Of a stretch of 38,477 nucleotides of DNA, positions 1 to 8,222 are shown piece after piece. The notes below the pieces were generated by a model. It had not been told where the DNA came from and ran no database searches. It worked only from the letters and a program-made list of their open reading frames with translations. Both the position numbers and the translations under genes were made by a program. The stretch is from the NCBI GenBank assembly GCA_016184365.1, contig JACPCW010000100.1, positions 1 through 38,477 of the forward strand, written 5' to 3'. Each line of letters starts with the position of its first letter. Position 1 is the first letter of the stretch. This DNA is from Candidatus Rokuibacteriota bacterium. GTDB lineage: Bacteria > Methylomirabilota > Methylomirabilia > Rokubacteriales > CSP1-6.

Positions 1-1
1 G

Positions 2-133
2 GAGCTGCCCGAAGCGCCGGCGCTGGTCGTCGGCGTGCAGTGGCACCCCGAGGACCTCGTCGACGGCGACGCCGGCGCGCGGAATCTGTTCCGCGCAATG
101 ATCGACGCCGCGGCGGCGCGGGGGCGCCGCTGA
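2..133 (+). CDS. C-terminal end of a class I glutamine amidotransferase-like hydrolase (peptidase C26 family), partial
   Basis: Only the last 43 codons are in the window. They contain GVQWHPE, the conserved His/Glu end of the catalytic triad in the gamma-glutamyl-gamma-aminobutyrate hydrolase (PuuD-like) and class I glutamine amidotransferase families. After it comes a short tail (GARNLFRAMIDAA) of the kind that ends peptidase C26 proteins. The family hydrolyses gamma-glutamyl amide bonds in the cytoplasm. The nucleophile cysteine and everything upstream lie outside the window, so the substrate cannot be inferred. The TGA stop is one base from the stop of the convergent gene on the other strand, and no intrinsic terminator lies between them. 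Confidence 0.75.
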   Translation, partial: ELPEAPALVVGVQWHPEDLVDGDAGARNLFRAMIDAAAARGRR

Positions 134-134
134 G

Positions 135-716
135 CTATCCGCGCGGCTTCACCCAGGTTTCCGACCAGGCGAGGCACGCGCTCGAACCCTGCCGGTCGCC
201 GCGCATCTCGGGCCACGGGGCGCCCGTCGCGAACTTGCCGTTCATCTCCACCTGCGCGCCGCGCGCCGGGAAGAACGTGCTGAAGACGCCGATCGGGCGG
301 TTGTTGAAGCCGGGCGGCGCATGCAGCACGAACGGCTCGATGCCGTCGTACCACGTGAGCCGCATCCGATCCGACGCGGACACGACGTTCTCGACCGCGG
401 TCGACCGCGGATCGCCGGCACGCGAGAACGCCGCATCGACGACGGGCAGCTTCGTGTCCGCGAACGGCGGATGCAGCAGCGTCTCGATCGTCTTCTGCAG
501 CCAGCGCGCGACCGCGATGTTGTCGGCGTAAATCCGCACGTCGCCGCCGATCAGGGTCGACTGCGCGAAGAGCACGTGGCCGGCGCCGTCGGGGCACCAC
601 AGCACGCGCCAGTGGCTGAAGCGGTCGGACATCGTCTTGCCGCCATCCGGCGACAGCCGGATGAACGAGTTCTCGCCCGTCATCAGCACGCGGTTGGGAT
701 CGACTGGATTCGTCAT
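135..716 (-). CDS. conserved-looking hypothetical protein, 193 aa
   Basis: I do not recognise this protein. The ATG at 716 is preferred because AGGAGA lies about 7 bases upstream; the frame stays open further upstream, but that part has no ribosome binding site and overlaps the preceding gene. The product looks soluble, with no signal peptide, membrane segment or cysteine motif. It has several aromatic-rich stretches (SHWRVLWCPDG, RLTWYDGIEPFV, GVFSTFFPARG) that suggest a compact beta-rich fold. It is the last gene of the minus-strand run that starts with the Liv transporter and lies 32 bases after the metallo-hydrolase gene, so it is probably co-transcribed with it. Function unknown. Confidence 0.6.
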   Translation of the reverse strand: MTNPVDPNRVLMTGENSFIRLSPDGGKTMSDRFSHWRVLWCPDGAGHVLFAQSTLIGGDVRIYADNIAVARWLQKTIETLLHPPFADTKLPVVDAAFSRAGDPRSTAVENVVSASDRMRLTWYDGIEPFVLHAPPGFNNRPIGVFSTFFPARGAQVEMNGKFATGAPWPEMRGDRQGSSACLAWSETWVKPRG

Positions 717-748
717 CGTGTTCTCCTGAAAGTTCGCGTGAAAGAACG

Positions 749-1597
749 CTAGCGGCACAGCTCCCAGTGCGAGGCGTCCTTGTCGGACCACTCGCGCACG
801 CGGCCTTCCTTCAGCAGCTTGCGCAGATGGGATTCGACGGACTGCTCCGCGACGGGATGGAGGTTCGCGGCGACATCGGCGTAGATGCGCTTCACCATCA
901 CCGGGATCGTGTCGAGGCCGTCGCCGACCGCTTCGAGGATCTGGCGCTCGCGCATCTCGCGGTGCGCGATGTATTCGCGGATGCGGCCGGCGCCGTCCTC
1001 GATCACGGGGCCGTGCGCCGGATAGATGCGCGTGAGCGGCAGCTCGAGCAGTTTCCGGAGCGACGCCATGTAATCGACGAGGCTCCCGTCGCCCGACGGA
1101 ATCACCGTCGTGGAGCCGCCGAGAACGACGTCGCCGGTGAACAGCGCCTGCTCCTCGCGCAGGTAGTAGCAGAGATGGTCGGACGCGTGGCCCGGCGTGT
1201 GGACCGGCACGAGCGTGGCGCCGTCGGCCTCGACGACCTCGCCGTCGCGCAGGTCTTCGATCGGCTCGGGCAGCCCGGAGTCCCGGTAGCGCATCTTGTT
1301 GACGCGCAGACCGCGCCAGCGGACGCGGAGCTGGGCGACGCCGCCCACGTGATCGACATGACGATGCGTGAGGAGGACGCGCGACGGTTGGGACCAGCCG
1401 CGCTCGGCGCAGTAGCGCTCGAGCAGCTCGGGATAATCCGCGACGCCGGCGCCGGTGTCGATCAGCACGGGGTCGCGGCGGCCGACGAGATACGTGTTCG
1501 TGCCGGGGCCGGTCATCATCCCGGGATTGAGACCGAGCACGCGACCGACGAGCCCGCTCGGGGTCGCGGTCCTCGGAAACGGCGGCGCCTGGCTCAC
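749..1597 (-). CDS. metallo-beta-lactamase-fold hydrolase, LACTB2-like, with C-terminal winged helix
   Basis: This is a 282-residue MBL-fold hydrolase. The zinc motif HxHxDH is at residues 78-83 (THRHVDHVGG). The later metal ligands are visible as the His in VHTPGHASDH and the Asp in FTGDVVLGG. The final ~70 residues look like the winged-helix domain (LRKLLKEGRVREW) found in the LACTB2/beta-lactamase-like protein 2 group. Family members include RNA endonucleases and thioester or lactone hydrolases, so the substrate is open; next to Liv transport and acyl-CoA genes a thioesterase is possible. The start is GTG at 1597 with GGGGAGA upstream. It begins 27 bases after the livF stop and probably belongs to the same operon. 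Confidence 0.85.
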   Translation of the reverse strand: MSQAPPFPRTATPSGLVGRVLGLNPGMMTGPGTNTYLVGRRDPVLIDTGAGVADYPELLERYCAERGWSQPSRVLLTHRHVDHVGGVAQLRVRWRGLRVNKMRYRDSGLPEPIEDLRDGEVVEADGATLVPVHTPGHASDHLCYYLREEQALFTGDVVLGGSTTVIPSGDGSLVDYMASLRKLLELPLTRIYPAHGPVIEDGAGRIREYIAHREMRERQILEAVGDGLDTIPVMVKRIYADVAANLHPVAEQSVESHLRKLLKEGRVREWSDKDASHWELCR

Positions 1598-1624
1598 GAT
1601 GCTCTCCCCTTCATGGCGTTCGCG

Positions 1625-2326
1625 TCAGACGCCGAGGTAGCGGTGCTGGATGTCCTCGCGCGCGGCGAGCTCCTCCGACGGGCCGCTCCACACGATACGA
1701 CCTTTTTCGAGAATGTAGTGCCGGTCGGCGATGCGCGTCATCGCCGCGACGTTCTTGTCGATGAGCAGAATCGACTGCCCGTCGCGCTTGAGCCGCTCGA
1801 GACAGCGCCAGATCTCGGTGCGGATGAGCGGGGCGAGTCCTTCCGTGGCTTCGTCCAGGATCAGCAGCGTCGGGTTCGTCATGAGCGCGCGCGCGATCGC
1901 GAGCATCTGCTGCTCGCCGCCGGAGAGATGCGCGCCCATCGCGCGCGCGCGCGCCGCGAGCGGCGGAAACAGCTCGAACACGCGATCGGCCGTCCACGGG
2001 TTCGCGCGGCGCGTCCGGTTCGCCGCGGTGGCGACGAGGTTCTCGCGGACCGTGAGGTTCGGGAACACCTGCCGGCCCTCGGGGACCAGTCCGACGCCGG
2101 CCTGCGCGATGCGGTACGGCGCCGCGCCGTGGATCGGACGGCCGGCGAAGCGCACGGTGCCGGCGCGCGGCCGCACGATGCCCATCACCGCGCGCACCGT
2201 CGTCGTCTTGCCCATGCCGTTCCGGCCAAGCAGCGTCACGACCTGCCCGGCGTCGACGTGGAAGCTGACGCCGAAGAGCACCTGCGAGAGGCCATACGCC
2301 GCTTCGAGGCCGTCGACTTCCAGCAT
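1625..2326 (-). CDS. livF: branched-chain amino acid-type ABC transporter ATPase LivF
   Basis: This 233-residue cytoplasmic ATPase is one of the pair that powers the LivHM permease. Walker A is GRNGMGKT (about residues 34-41), the signature is LSGGEQQ (134-140) and Walker B is LLILDE (154-159). DEATEGLAP after Walker B is typical of LivF. Length is normal for the family. The ATG at 2326 has no visible Shine-Dalgarno sequence; a hairpin repeat (2335-2406) ends 8 bases upstream, so translation may depend on coupling or on that structure. The gene is separated from livG by two tandem copies of the repeat, unlike the tight spacing between livG and livM. Confidence 0.93.
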   Translation of the reverse strand: MLEVDGLEAAYGLSQVLFGVSFHVDAGQVVTLLGRNGMGKTTTVRAVMGIVRPRAGTVRFAGRPIHGAAPYRIAQAGVGLVPEGRQVFPNLTVRENLVATAANRTRRANPWTADRVFELFPPLAARARAMGAHLSGGEQQMLAIARALMTNPTLLILDEATEGLAPLIRTEIWRCLERLKRDGQSILLIDKNVAAMTRIADRHYILEKGRIVWSGPSEELAAREDIQHRYLGV

Positions 2327-2334
2327 CTATCGAA

Positions 2335-2493
2335 CTGGGGGTCCCGACATGGCCCCCAGACCCCCCACGCTCGGAACCGGCCCGGCGACGCCGTCCCGGT
2401 CCTCGATCTCGCCTCGCGTGCCCGGCGGCCCCGACATGGCCCCCAGACCCCCGTTCGCTCGGCCGTCGTCGGCGCAGCCGCCGCCCGCCTCGA
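2335..2493. repeat. two tandem copies of a two-hairpin intergenic element (copies A1 and A2)
   Basis: A1 covers 2335-2406 and A2 about 2427-2493. Read on the minus strand, each copy starts TCGAGG, has a GC-rich hairpin, then GAGCG, a G-run with TCT, and a second hairpin of the form CTGGGGG-loop-CCCCCAG whose loop includes ATGTCGG. The A2 second hairpin is degenerate on one arm. Both copies lie between the livG stop and the livF start in the same orientation as transcription. The same element occurs at 5162 (diverged), 6494, 8223, 8687, 16106, 17145, 35644 and, in part, 38321. Confidence 0.85.
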
Positions 2494-2513
2494 TCACGCG
2501 CCCTCTCCGCTCA

Positions 2514-3269
2514 TCACAGCGCCCGTTCGTCCCCGAGATACGCGCGGCGGACTTCCTCGTTCGCCCGGATCGCCTCCGGCGCGCCGGTCGCGATGATGCG
2601 TCCGTAGAGCATCACCGAGATCCGGTCGGCGAGCGTGAAGACGGCGTCCATGTCGTGCTCGACGAGCACCATCGTGTGCCGGCCCTTGAGCGACCCGAGA
2701 AAGCGGATCATCTGCTGCGACTCGTCGAGGCCCATGCCGGCCACCGGCTCGTCGAGCAGCAGCAGCCGCGGCCGGGTCGCGAGCGCCATCGCGATCTCGA
2801 GCTGCCGCTGCTCGCCGTGCGCGAGGTTCGCGGCCACGACGTCGCCGCGCGCGCCGAGCCCGACGGACTCGAGCATCGCGCGCGCGGGATCGCGCAGCGC
2901 GCGGTCCGCGCGCGCCGGCCGCCAGAACGCGAAGCTCGAGCCCGCGTGGGCCTGGACCGCGAGCGCGACGTTGTCGAGCGCGGTGAACTCGCGGAACACG
3001 CTCGTGATCTGGAACGAGCGCGCGATGCCGAGGTGCGAGCGCGCCGGCGCCGCGAGCGCGGTGACGTCGCGCCCGGCGAACGTGATCGTGCCCTGGTCCG
3101 GATGGAGATCGCCCGCGAACTGGGCAATCAGCGTCGTCTTGCCCGCGCCGTTCGGTCCGATGATGGCGTGCGTCTCGCCGTCGAGGACTTCGAGGTCCAC
3201 GCGGTTGGTCGCGATCAGCCCGCCGAAGCTCTTCACGAGGCGGCGAACCTCGAGGAGCGCGTCAGCCAT
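2514..3269 (-). CDS. livG: branched-chain amino acid-type ABC transporter ATPase LivG
   Basis: This is the second ATPase of the Liv importer, 251 residues, cytoplasmic. Walker A is GPNGAGKT (about 38-45), the signature region is LAHGEQRQLE (149-158) and Walker B is LLLLDEP (169-175). A signature of the form LxxGxQR and the C-terminal segment VLVEHDMDAVF are typical of LivG rather than LivF. The start codon lies within the end of livM (8-base overlap), so the two are translationally coupled. Downstream, two copies of the hairpin element separate it from livF. Confidence 0.93.
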   Translation of the reverse strand: MADALLEVRRLVKSFGGLIATNRVDLEVLDGETHAIIGPNGAGKTTLIAQFAGDLHPDQGTITFAGRDVTALAAPARSHLGIARSFQITSVFREFTALDNVALAVQAHAGSSFAFWRPARADRALRDPARAMLESVGLGARGDVVAANLAHGEQRQLEIAMALATRPRLLLLDEPVAGMGLDESQQMIRFLGSLKGRHTMVLVEHDMDAVFTLADRISVMLYGRIIATGAPEAIRANEEVRRAYLGDERAL

Positions 3270-4206
3270 CGCGACGCTCCGGCAGCAGGCCGACGAGCCC
3301 GCGCTTGGCGAAGAGCACGACGAGCACGAGGAACGGGCCGAGGATCGCCTGCCAGTGCTCCGTCCACGACGGCAGCAGCAGGTCCTCGAGGAGCCGGAGC
3401 ACCACGGCGCCGAGGACCGGGCCCCCGAGCGTCCCCATGCCGCCGAGGATGACCATGAACATGATGTCGCCCGAGCGCGTCCAGTGCATGAACTCCGGCG
3501 TGACGTACTCGGTGTGGTTCACCAGCAGCGCGCCGGCGAGCCCGCACATCGCGCCCGCGATCATGAACGCGACCAGCTTGTACCGGAAGGTCGCGAAGCC
3601 GATCGCGCGCATCCGCGCCTCGTTCGACCGCCCGCCCCGGATCACCATGCCGAACCGCGAATTGATCAGGCGATGCCCGACGCCGAGCGACAGCACGAGC
3701 AGTACCAGCACGACGTAGTAAAACGTCGTCCCGCCGCGGAGATCGACGAGACCCGCGAAGGTGCTGCGCGCCGCCAGACGCATGCCGTCGTCGCCGCCGT
3801 ACTCCTCGACGCTGACGCCGAGGTAGTAGAGCATCTGCGTGAAGGCGAGCGTGATCATGATGAAGTACACGCCGCTCGTGCGCAGCGAGATCGCGCCGAT
3901 CACCAGCGCGATCGCCGCCGAGGCGAGCACGGCGATGGTCCACTGCACGTAGCCGTTGTGGAGGCCGTAGTACGCCGGGATGCCAACGGCGTACGCGCCG
4001 ATCCCGAGATACGCCGCGTGACCGAACGAGACCATGCCGCCGTACCCGAGGATCAGATCGAGGCTGACCGCCGCGATGGCGAAGATCATGATGCGGCGGA
4101 AGACGTCGACGTAGAACGGCTGGCCCAGCGCCGCGGCGATCGGCGGCACGAGCGCCAGGAGCACGAGCCCGCTCGCGAGGAACACGGTCCGGCGCGTCAC
4201 GATCAC
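3262..4206 (-). CDS. livM: branched-chain amino acid-type ABC transporter permease LivM
   Basis: This is an integral membrane permease of about 314 residues with roughly 9-10 hydrophobic segments. It carries LivM-type motifs GYGGMVSFGHAAYLGIGAY (about 53-71) and the cytoplasmic coupling segment SRFGMVIRGGRSNEARMRAIG. It would pair with LivH to form the channel. The frame opens at GTG 4206, only 2 bases from the GAGG that could act as ribosome binding site. The in-frame GTG at 4200 has better spacing (8 bases), so the true start may be two codons later. It follows livH by 10 bases and overlaps livG by 8. Confidence 0.92.
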   Translation of the reverse strand: MIVTRRTVFLASGLVLLALVPPIAAALGQPFYVDVFRRIMIFAIAAVSLDLILGYGGMVSFGHAAYLGIGAYAVGIPAYYGLHNGYVQWTIAVLASAAIALVIGAISLRTSGVYFIMITLAFTQMLYYLGVSVEEYGGDDGMRLAARSTFAGLVDLRGGTTFYYVVLVLLVLSLGVGHRLINSRFGMVIRGGRSNEARMRAIGFATFRYKLVAFMIAGAMCGLAGALLVNHTEYVTPEFMHWTRSGDIMFMVILGGMGTLGGPVLGAVVLRLLEDLLLPSWTEHWQAILGPFLVLVVLFAKRGLVGLLPERRDG

Positions 4207-4216
4207 GTCCTCGCCG

Positions 4217-5134
4217 CTACCGTGCCGATGCCGGGAACAGGCCCTGCGGGCGGAAGAACAGCACCGCGGCCATCAGGATGTAGATCAGCATCGACGCGAG
4301 CGCCGGCCCGGCGCTGTCGGCGGCGCTCGGCGACAGGACCGTGGCGAGCAGCGGTCGGAGGAAGGCGCGGCCGAGCGTGTCGACCATGCCGACCACGAGC
4401 GCGCCGACGAGCGCGCCCCTGATCGAGCCGATGCCGCCGATGACGATGACGACGAAGACCTGGATGAGGATCTCCTCGCCCATCCCGATCTGCACGGCAT
4501 AGATCGGACCGGCCATCAGGCCGGCCAGGCCGGCGAGGGCCGCGCCGAGCCCGAACACCAGCGTGTAGAGCAGCCGGATGTTCACGCCGAGCGCCGAGAC
4601 CATCGTGCGGTTCGACGCGCCGGCGCGGATGAGCATGCCCAGGCGCGTCCGGCTGACGAGCAGCCACAGCAACGCGGCGACCGCGAGGCCGACGAGGATG
4701 ACGAGCGCGCGATAGAGCGGATAGCGCACACCCGGCAGCAGCTCGATGTGACCGGACAGCCATGGGGGCAGCTTCGTGTAGATGGCGGCGCGGCCCCAGA
4801 CGATCGCGACCAGCTCGTTGAAGAACAGGATCAGCCCGAACGTCGCGAGCACCTGATCGAGGTGGTCGCGCTCGTACAGCGTCTGCAGCGCGATGAGCTC
4901 GACGACGATGCCGATGACGAGCGTCGCCGCGAGCGCGAGCGCGACGGCCGCGAGGAACGAGCCCGTGCGCTGGAAGAACGTCGTCGCGAGATACGCGCCG
5001 AGCATGTAGAGCGAGCCGTGCGCGAGGTTGACGAGGTTCATGATGCCGAAGACCAGCGTCAGGCCCGCGGCCATCAGGAACAGCGTCACGCCGAACTGGA
5101 TCCCGTTCAGCGTCTGCTCGAGAACGAGGAGCAC
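4217..5134 (-). CDS. livH: branched-chain amino acid-type ABC transporter permease LivH
   Basis: This 305-residue polytopic permease has about 8 membrane segments. Recognisable LivH segments are LNGIQFGVTLFLMAAGLTLV near the N-terminus, GIMNLVNLAHGSLYMLGAY (about 30-48) and the coupling-loop region SRTRLGMLIRAGASNR. VIGGIGSIRGALVGA near the C-terminus is also typical. The GTG start at 5134 has no good ribosome binding site; no better start is visible because the upstream frame has only CTG or ATC codons before the hairpin region. It lies 128 bases after the binding-protein gene, with a G/C-rich hairpin region between. Confidence 0.92.
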   Translation of the reverse strand: MLLVLEQTLNGIQFGVTLFLMAAGLTLVFGIMNLVNLAHGSLYMLGAYLATTFFQRTGSFLAAVALALAATLVIGIVVELIALQTLYERDHLDQVLATFGLILFFNELVAIVWGRAAIYTKLPPWLSGHIELLPGVRYPLYRALVILVGLAVAALLWLLVSRTRLGMLIRAGASNRTMVSALGVNIRLLYTLVFGLGAALAGLAGLMAGPIYAVQIGMGEEILIQVFVVIVIGGIGSIRGALVGALVVGMVDTLGRAFLRPLLATVLSPSAADSAGPALASMLIYILMAAVLFFRPQGLFPASAR

Positions 5135-5161
5135 GTTCAGCGCGTGGACGATCGAAGGAGT

Positions 5162-5217
5162 TCGAGAGCGGTGGGGGGGCCTGGGGCCGGGGAGACCGAG
5201 GGGGCGTCAGCCCCCTC
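5162..5217. repeat. diverged copy of the intergenic hairpin element
   Basis: Plus-strand reading begins TCGAGAGCGG, then a G-run and CTGGGG, and ends in a perfect hairpin with arms GAGGGGGC (5198-5205) and GCCCCCTC (5210-5217) around a 4-base loop. This parallels the GAGCG/G-run/hairpin order of the other copies, but the loop and the first half differ. It lies between livK and livH, inverted relative to transcription. There is no T-tract, so it is not a classical terminator. It could lower expression of the membrane genes relative to the binding protein. Confidence 0.5.
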
Positions 5218-5262
5218 GCGTGCCGATCTCGGCGCCCCGCTCCCCCCCAACGTGAAGAACCG

Positions 5263-6450
5263 CTACCACTTCATCCCGCAGTCCTTGGAGTACGAGTCCT
5301 TGTGGTTCTCGAACACCGTCTTCTGGATCTGCATCTCGAACTCCCCGCCCGCGCCCTGCACGGCCTTCAGGAGGTAGAAGTTCTGGATCGGGAAGTGGTT
5401 CACGTTGTAGGTGTACTTCCCGCGCGTCGACGGGTAGTCGGCCTTCCGCATCGCCGCGATCATGCCCTTCTGATTCTTGAGATCGCCCTTCACGGCCTTC
5501 ACCGCCGAGTCGATCAGCATGATGCCGTCGTAGCTCTGCGCGCCGTAGAAGACCGGCATCTTGCCGAATTTCTTCTTGAAGTCCCCGACGTACTTCTCGT
5601 TCGCCGCGTTCTTGAGATCGGGGCTCCAGTACCGCGTCTCGAACTGCCCGAGCGCGGCTTCCTTCACCGCCGGCAAGGAGATCTCGTCGACGGTGTAGAC
5701 GGAATAGAGCGGGATCTTCGCGCGCAGCCCGGCCTCGGCGTACTGCTTGAGGTACTGGATGCCGAAGCCGCCCGGATAGAACACGAAGACGGCCTTCGGG
5801 TTCGTGGCGCGCAGCTGGCTCAGCTCGGCCTGGAAGTCGAGCTGCTGCGGGAACTTGGTGTAGACCTCGCCGACGATCTTGCCCTTGAAGTACCGCTTGA
5901 ACCCCTGGACCATGTCCTTGCCCGCGGGGTAGTTCGGCGCCATCACGAAGACGTCCGTGATGCCCTGGTCCTGCATGTACTTGCCCATGGCCTCGGGCGT
6001 CTGGTCGTTCTGCCACGACGTCGTGAAGAAGCGCTCGTTGCAGAGCTTGCCGGCGAGGTCGTGCGGCCCGGCGTTCGTACCGATCATCATCGTGCCCGCG
6101 CCGGTCACGGTCGGCGCCACGGCCAGCATGACGTTCGACCAGATGATGCCGCTCACGAAATGCACGTTGTGCCGCTTGAGCATCTCGTCGGCGACCTGCT
6201 TGCCGACGTCCGGCTTCTGCTGGTCGTCGCCGTAGATCACTTCGACCGGCAGTCCGCCGACCTTGCGGCCGAGGTGATCGAGCGCCAGCTCGACGGAGTT
6301 CTTCATGTGCTCGCCGATGACGCCTTGCGGACCGGAGAGCGTGGTGATGAAGCCGATCTTGACCTTGTCCTGCGCGACGCTGGGCGCCGCGGCGACGAAC
6401 GCCGCGAGCACGGCCGGGAGCGCGATTCGCATCATCTTCGTCTTCGTCAC
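5263..6450 (-). CDS. periplasmic substrate-binding protein of a Liv-type ABC transporter
   Basis: This 395-residue protein has an N-terminal signal peptide (about residues 1-27, hydrophobic stretch LPAVLAAFVAAAPSVAQ) and then the type I periplasmic binding fold. KIGFITTLSGPQGVIGEH is the standard start of the mature LivK/Peripla_BP_6 domain. The GTG start at 6450 is supported by GAGGAGG about 6 bases upstream. As first gene of the operon it supplies substrate to LivHMGF. In this family the ligand is often not an amino acid; beside an aromatic catabolic cluster, an aromatic acid is as likely as leucine. The sequence alone does not settle it. Confidence 0.92.
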   Translation of the reverse strand: MTKTKMMRIALPAVLAAFVAAAPSVAQDKVKIGFITTLSGPQGVIGEHMKNSVELALDHLGRKVGGLPVEVIYGDDQQKPDVGKQVADEMLKRHNVHFVSGIIWSNVMLAVAPTVTGAGTMMIGTNAGPHDLAGKLCNERFFTTSWQNDQTPEAMGKYMQDQGITDVFVMAPNYPAGKDMVQGFKRYFKGKIVGEVYTKFPQQLDFQAELSQLRATNPKAVFVFYPGGFGIQYLKQYAEAGLRAKIPLYSVYTVDEISLPAVKEAALGQFETRYWSPDLKNAANEKYVGDFKKKFGKMPVFYGAQSYDGIMLIDSAVKAVKGDLKNQKGMIAAMRKADYPSTRGKYTYNVNHFPIQNFYLLKAVQGAGGEFEMQIQKTVFENHKDSYSKDCGMKW

Positions 6451-6483
6451 GGTGTCCTCCTCGAATCCGCGTTGTGGCGCGAA

Positions 6484-6489
6484 ATATTA
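6484..6489 (-). promoter_or_regulatory. possible -10 box for the liv operon
   Basis: On the minus strand this reads TAATAT, the only AT-rich hexamer between hairpin element C and the binding-protein gene, 33 bases before the GTG. The -35 position falls inside the hairpin element and has no clear TTGACA-like match, so the call rests mainly on position and base composition. Confidence 0.35.
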
Positions 6490-6493
6490 GCAG

Positions 6494-6568
6494 ATGGGGG
6501 GCCCCGACATGCCCCCCCAACCCCCCCACACGCTCGGCGCGCCCCGGGGAACCCGTGGCGCTCCTCGA
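6494..6568. repeat. two-hairpin intergenic element (copy C)
   Basis: The minus-strand reading starts TCGAGGAGCGCC and then gives the GGGTTCCCC-centred hairpin, GAGCGTGTG with a G-run, and the second hairpin TGGGGGG/CCCCCCA. One base of the second stem is missing compared with other copies. It lies downstream of the extradiol dioxygenase stop and upstream of the liv promoter, in the orientation of transcription. The first half is nearly identical to the 45-bp unit repeated at the end of the window. Confidence 0.85.
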
Positions 6569-6605
6569 TATCGCGCTATCTCCGTGGGGTGTCGGCACTA
6601 CGCGT

Positions 6606-7439
6606 CTAGGCCGCCTGCAGTGAGATGACGTAGTTGCCGCTGCCCGACGACGGGCCGTACCCATGGAGCGTGGCGGTATACCGCCCGGCCGTGGCGAGGA
6701 GCGCGCCGAGCAGCATCGCGAGATGCCGCCCCCCCATCTCCGGCTGGGTCGCGGCCGCGTACTCCGGCATCCATTTCCACGCCTCGTCGTAGCGCCCCTC
6801 GGCCAGCAGGCGCGCCAGCCGATGGTCGAGCGCCTGGTCCGCCGGCCGTGGCCACTTCTCGGGGCCGCGCACGAGCTTGTGCGACACGCTGCCGCTCGCG
6901 ACGAACGCCGCGCGACGACCGGCCGCGGCGGCGGCTTCGACGATGTGGCCGCCCCACGCGAAGCATTCGTCGAGATCGGCGGCCAGGCAGACCGAGACCG
7001 GCACGACCGGGATCGCCTGCGTCCTGTCGAGGTAACACACGAGCGGCATCACGGTTCCGTAGTCGAGCGGGTAATGGACGTCGTTCGCGAGGACGCACTG
7101 CAGCCCGGCGGCCTTGCCGCGGTCGATCATCGCGGCCGCCAGCCCGTAGTCGCCCGGAAAGTCGTACTCGACGCCGTGGATCAGCTCCGGCGCCTCCTGC
7201 GCGGTCAGCACCCCGCGATGCCGTGGCGTGCCGTCGACGACGGTCGGGAACGTCGTGATCAGATGGCAGGAGTTCACGATCAGCACGTCGGGCCGCACGG
7301 CGGCCACGTGGCGCCCCTGCTCGATCAGCGCGTCGCGAACGCCGCGGAAGTCCGCGTGCGCGAGCTTCCCCGCGAACGCCGCGTCGTACGTGCAGTAGCG
7401 CGGCGTGTGCACCGTGAGATAGGCCGCGGCGAGGCTCAC
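6606..7439 (-). CDS. LigB-type (class III) extradiol ring-cleavage dioxygenase
   Basis: This 277-residue protein matches the catalytic LigB superfamily of Fe(II) extradiol dioxygenases, which open catechol-type rings. Likely iron-ligand histidines are in LTVHTPRYC (residues 9-17) and VNSCHLITTF. The later hallmarks are NDVHYPLDYGTVMPLVCYL and the segment ASGSVSHKLVRGPE. The start is GTG at 7439, overlapping the upstream TGA by four bases (GTGA), so it is translationally coupled to the PaaA-like oxygenase gene. The substrate is unknown. The neighbourhood (oxygenase, thioesterase, CoA-ligase remnant) argues for a ring-hydroxylated aromatic or an aromatic CoA product. Confidence 0.85.
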   Translation of the reverse strand: MSLAAAYLTVHTPRYCTYDAAFAGKLAHADFRGVRDALIEQGRHVAAVRPDVLIVNSCHLITTFPTVVDGTPRHRGVLTAQEAPELIHGVEYDFPGDYGLAAAMIDRGKAAGLQCVLANDVHYPLDYGTVMPLVCYLDRTQAIPVVPVSVCLAADLDECFAWGGHIVEAAAAAGRRAAFVASGSVSHKLVRGPEKWPRPADQALDHRLARLLAEGRYDEAWKWMPEYAAATQPEMGGRHLAMLLGALLATAGRYTATLHGYGPSSGSGNYVISLQAA

Positions 7440-8209
7440 AGGATCTTCCTCCCGCGATCTTCCGGCGGCACCGTCAGACCGATCTTCCGGATCTGCTCGT
7501 CGATGTCGGCCTGGTACATCGCCCGGAGCTCCGCGTTGCCCCAGCGACGGATGCCGTACATCACGGCGAGGTCGCTGAACTTCGACTGCGATCTGCCGAA
7601 CGTGTCGAGCGCCTTCGGATACCACTTGTCGACGGCCGCCTGGACCTCGTCCTTCCCCGCGCGGCACCGTCGCGCGTAGTCGGGGTCGGTGACGAGATCG
7701 CGCACGCGGCGCGTGCCGAACGACGCGTGGAACTTCTCCTCGTGCACCATCGACGTCATCTCGCGCGCCCACGGGGCGAACGACGAGTTCTCCATCGCGC
7801 GCAGGTGATACCAGGCGACGTGGTCCATCGTGAAGCAGAACGTCACGGTGTCGACCCACGACTCGAACGGCACGTTGAAGGCGTCGATCATGTGATCGCC
7901 CATCTTCTTCGTGAGGAGGTCGTCGGCCATCGCGGCGCCGTCGGGTCCGAACTGACGCAGCAGCCGGCAGTCGATGAAGCCCTGGTGCGCCTCGTCCGCG
8001 GCGATCTGCGCCTGGATGTACCGGTCTTCCGCCGTCGGTCCCTGGTTGATCCACGGCTGATGCTGCTCGACCGACGCGAACTCCGTCGACGCGAGCGCCC
8101 CGAGCAGCTTCAGCATGACGTCGCGGTACTCGTCGGGCATCTGCTCCACGGTCTCGACCTTTCGCATCCCGAGCAGCGCGCCCCACTCGACCGATCGTGA
8201 CACCGACAT
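7436..8209 (-). CDS. PaaA-like ferritin-fold diiron oxygenase (phenylacetyl-CoA epoxidase family)
   Basis: The 257-residue product aligns by eye along its length with the catalytic subunit PaaA. Comparable blocks are LGALASTEF (first Glu ligand), ADEAHQGF (second), MDHVAWYH, HEEKFHASFG (ExxH ligand pair) and the end NAELRAMYQADI...IGLTVP. PaaA epoxidises phenylacetyl-CoA with a diiron centre. No PaaB, C, D or E partner lies nearby, so this is a stand-alone relative. In the second helix the position three before His is Asp rather than Glu, an unusual ligand if the alignment is right. The ATG at 8209 has a strong AGGAGG 6 bases upstream. Confidence 0.8.
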   Translation of the reverse strand: MSVSRSVEWGALLGMRKVETVEQMPDEYRDVMLKLLGALASTEFASVEQHQPWINQGPTAEDRYIQAQIAADEAHQGFIDCRLLRQFGPDGAAMADDLLTKKMGDHMIDAFNVPFESWVDTVTFCFTMDHVAWYHLRAMENSSFAPWAREMTSMVHEEKFHASFGTRRVRDLVTDPDYARRCRAGKDEVQAAVDKWYPKALDTFGRSQSKFSDLAVMYGIRRWGNAELRAMYQADIDEQIRKIGLTVPPEDRGRKIL

Positions 8210-8222
8210 CTTGACCTCCTTG

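Noticed and set aside
767..2596. A 609-codon open frame on the plus strand opposite the MBL-fold and livF genes
   Set aside because: It is Arg/Ala/His-rich shadow sequence of the high-GC opposite strand, with no domain motif. The minus-strand genes there carry clear Walker and zinc motifs.
5198..5217. Intrinsic terminator between livK and livH
   Set aside because: The 8-bp hairpin is perfect but is not followed by a T-run on either strand, and the operon clearly continues downstream.
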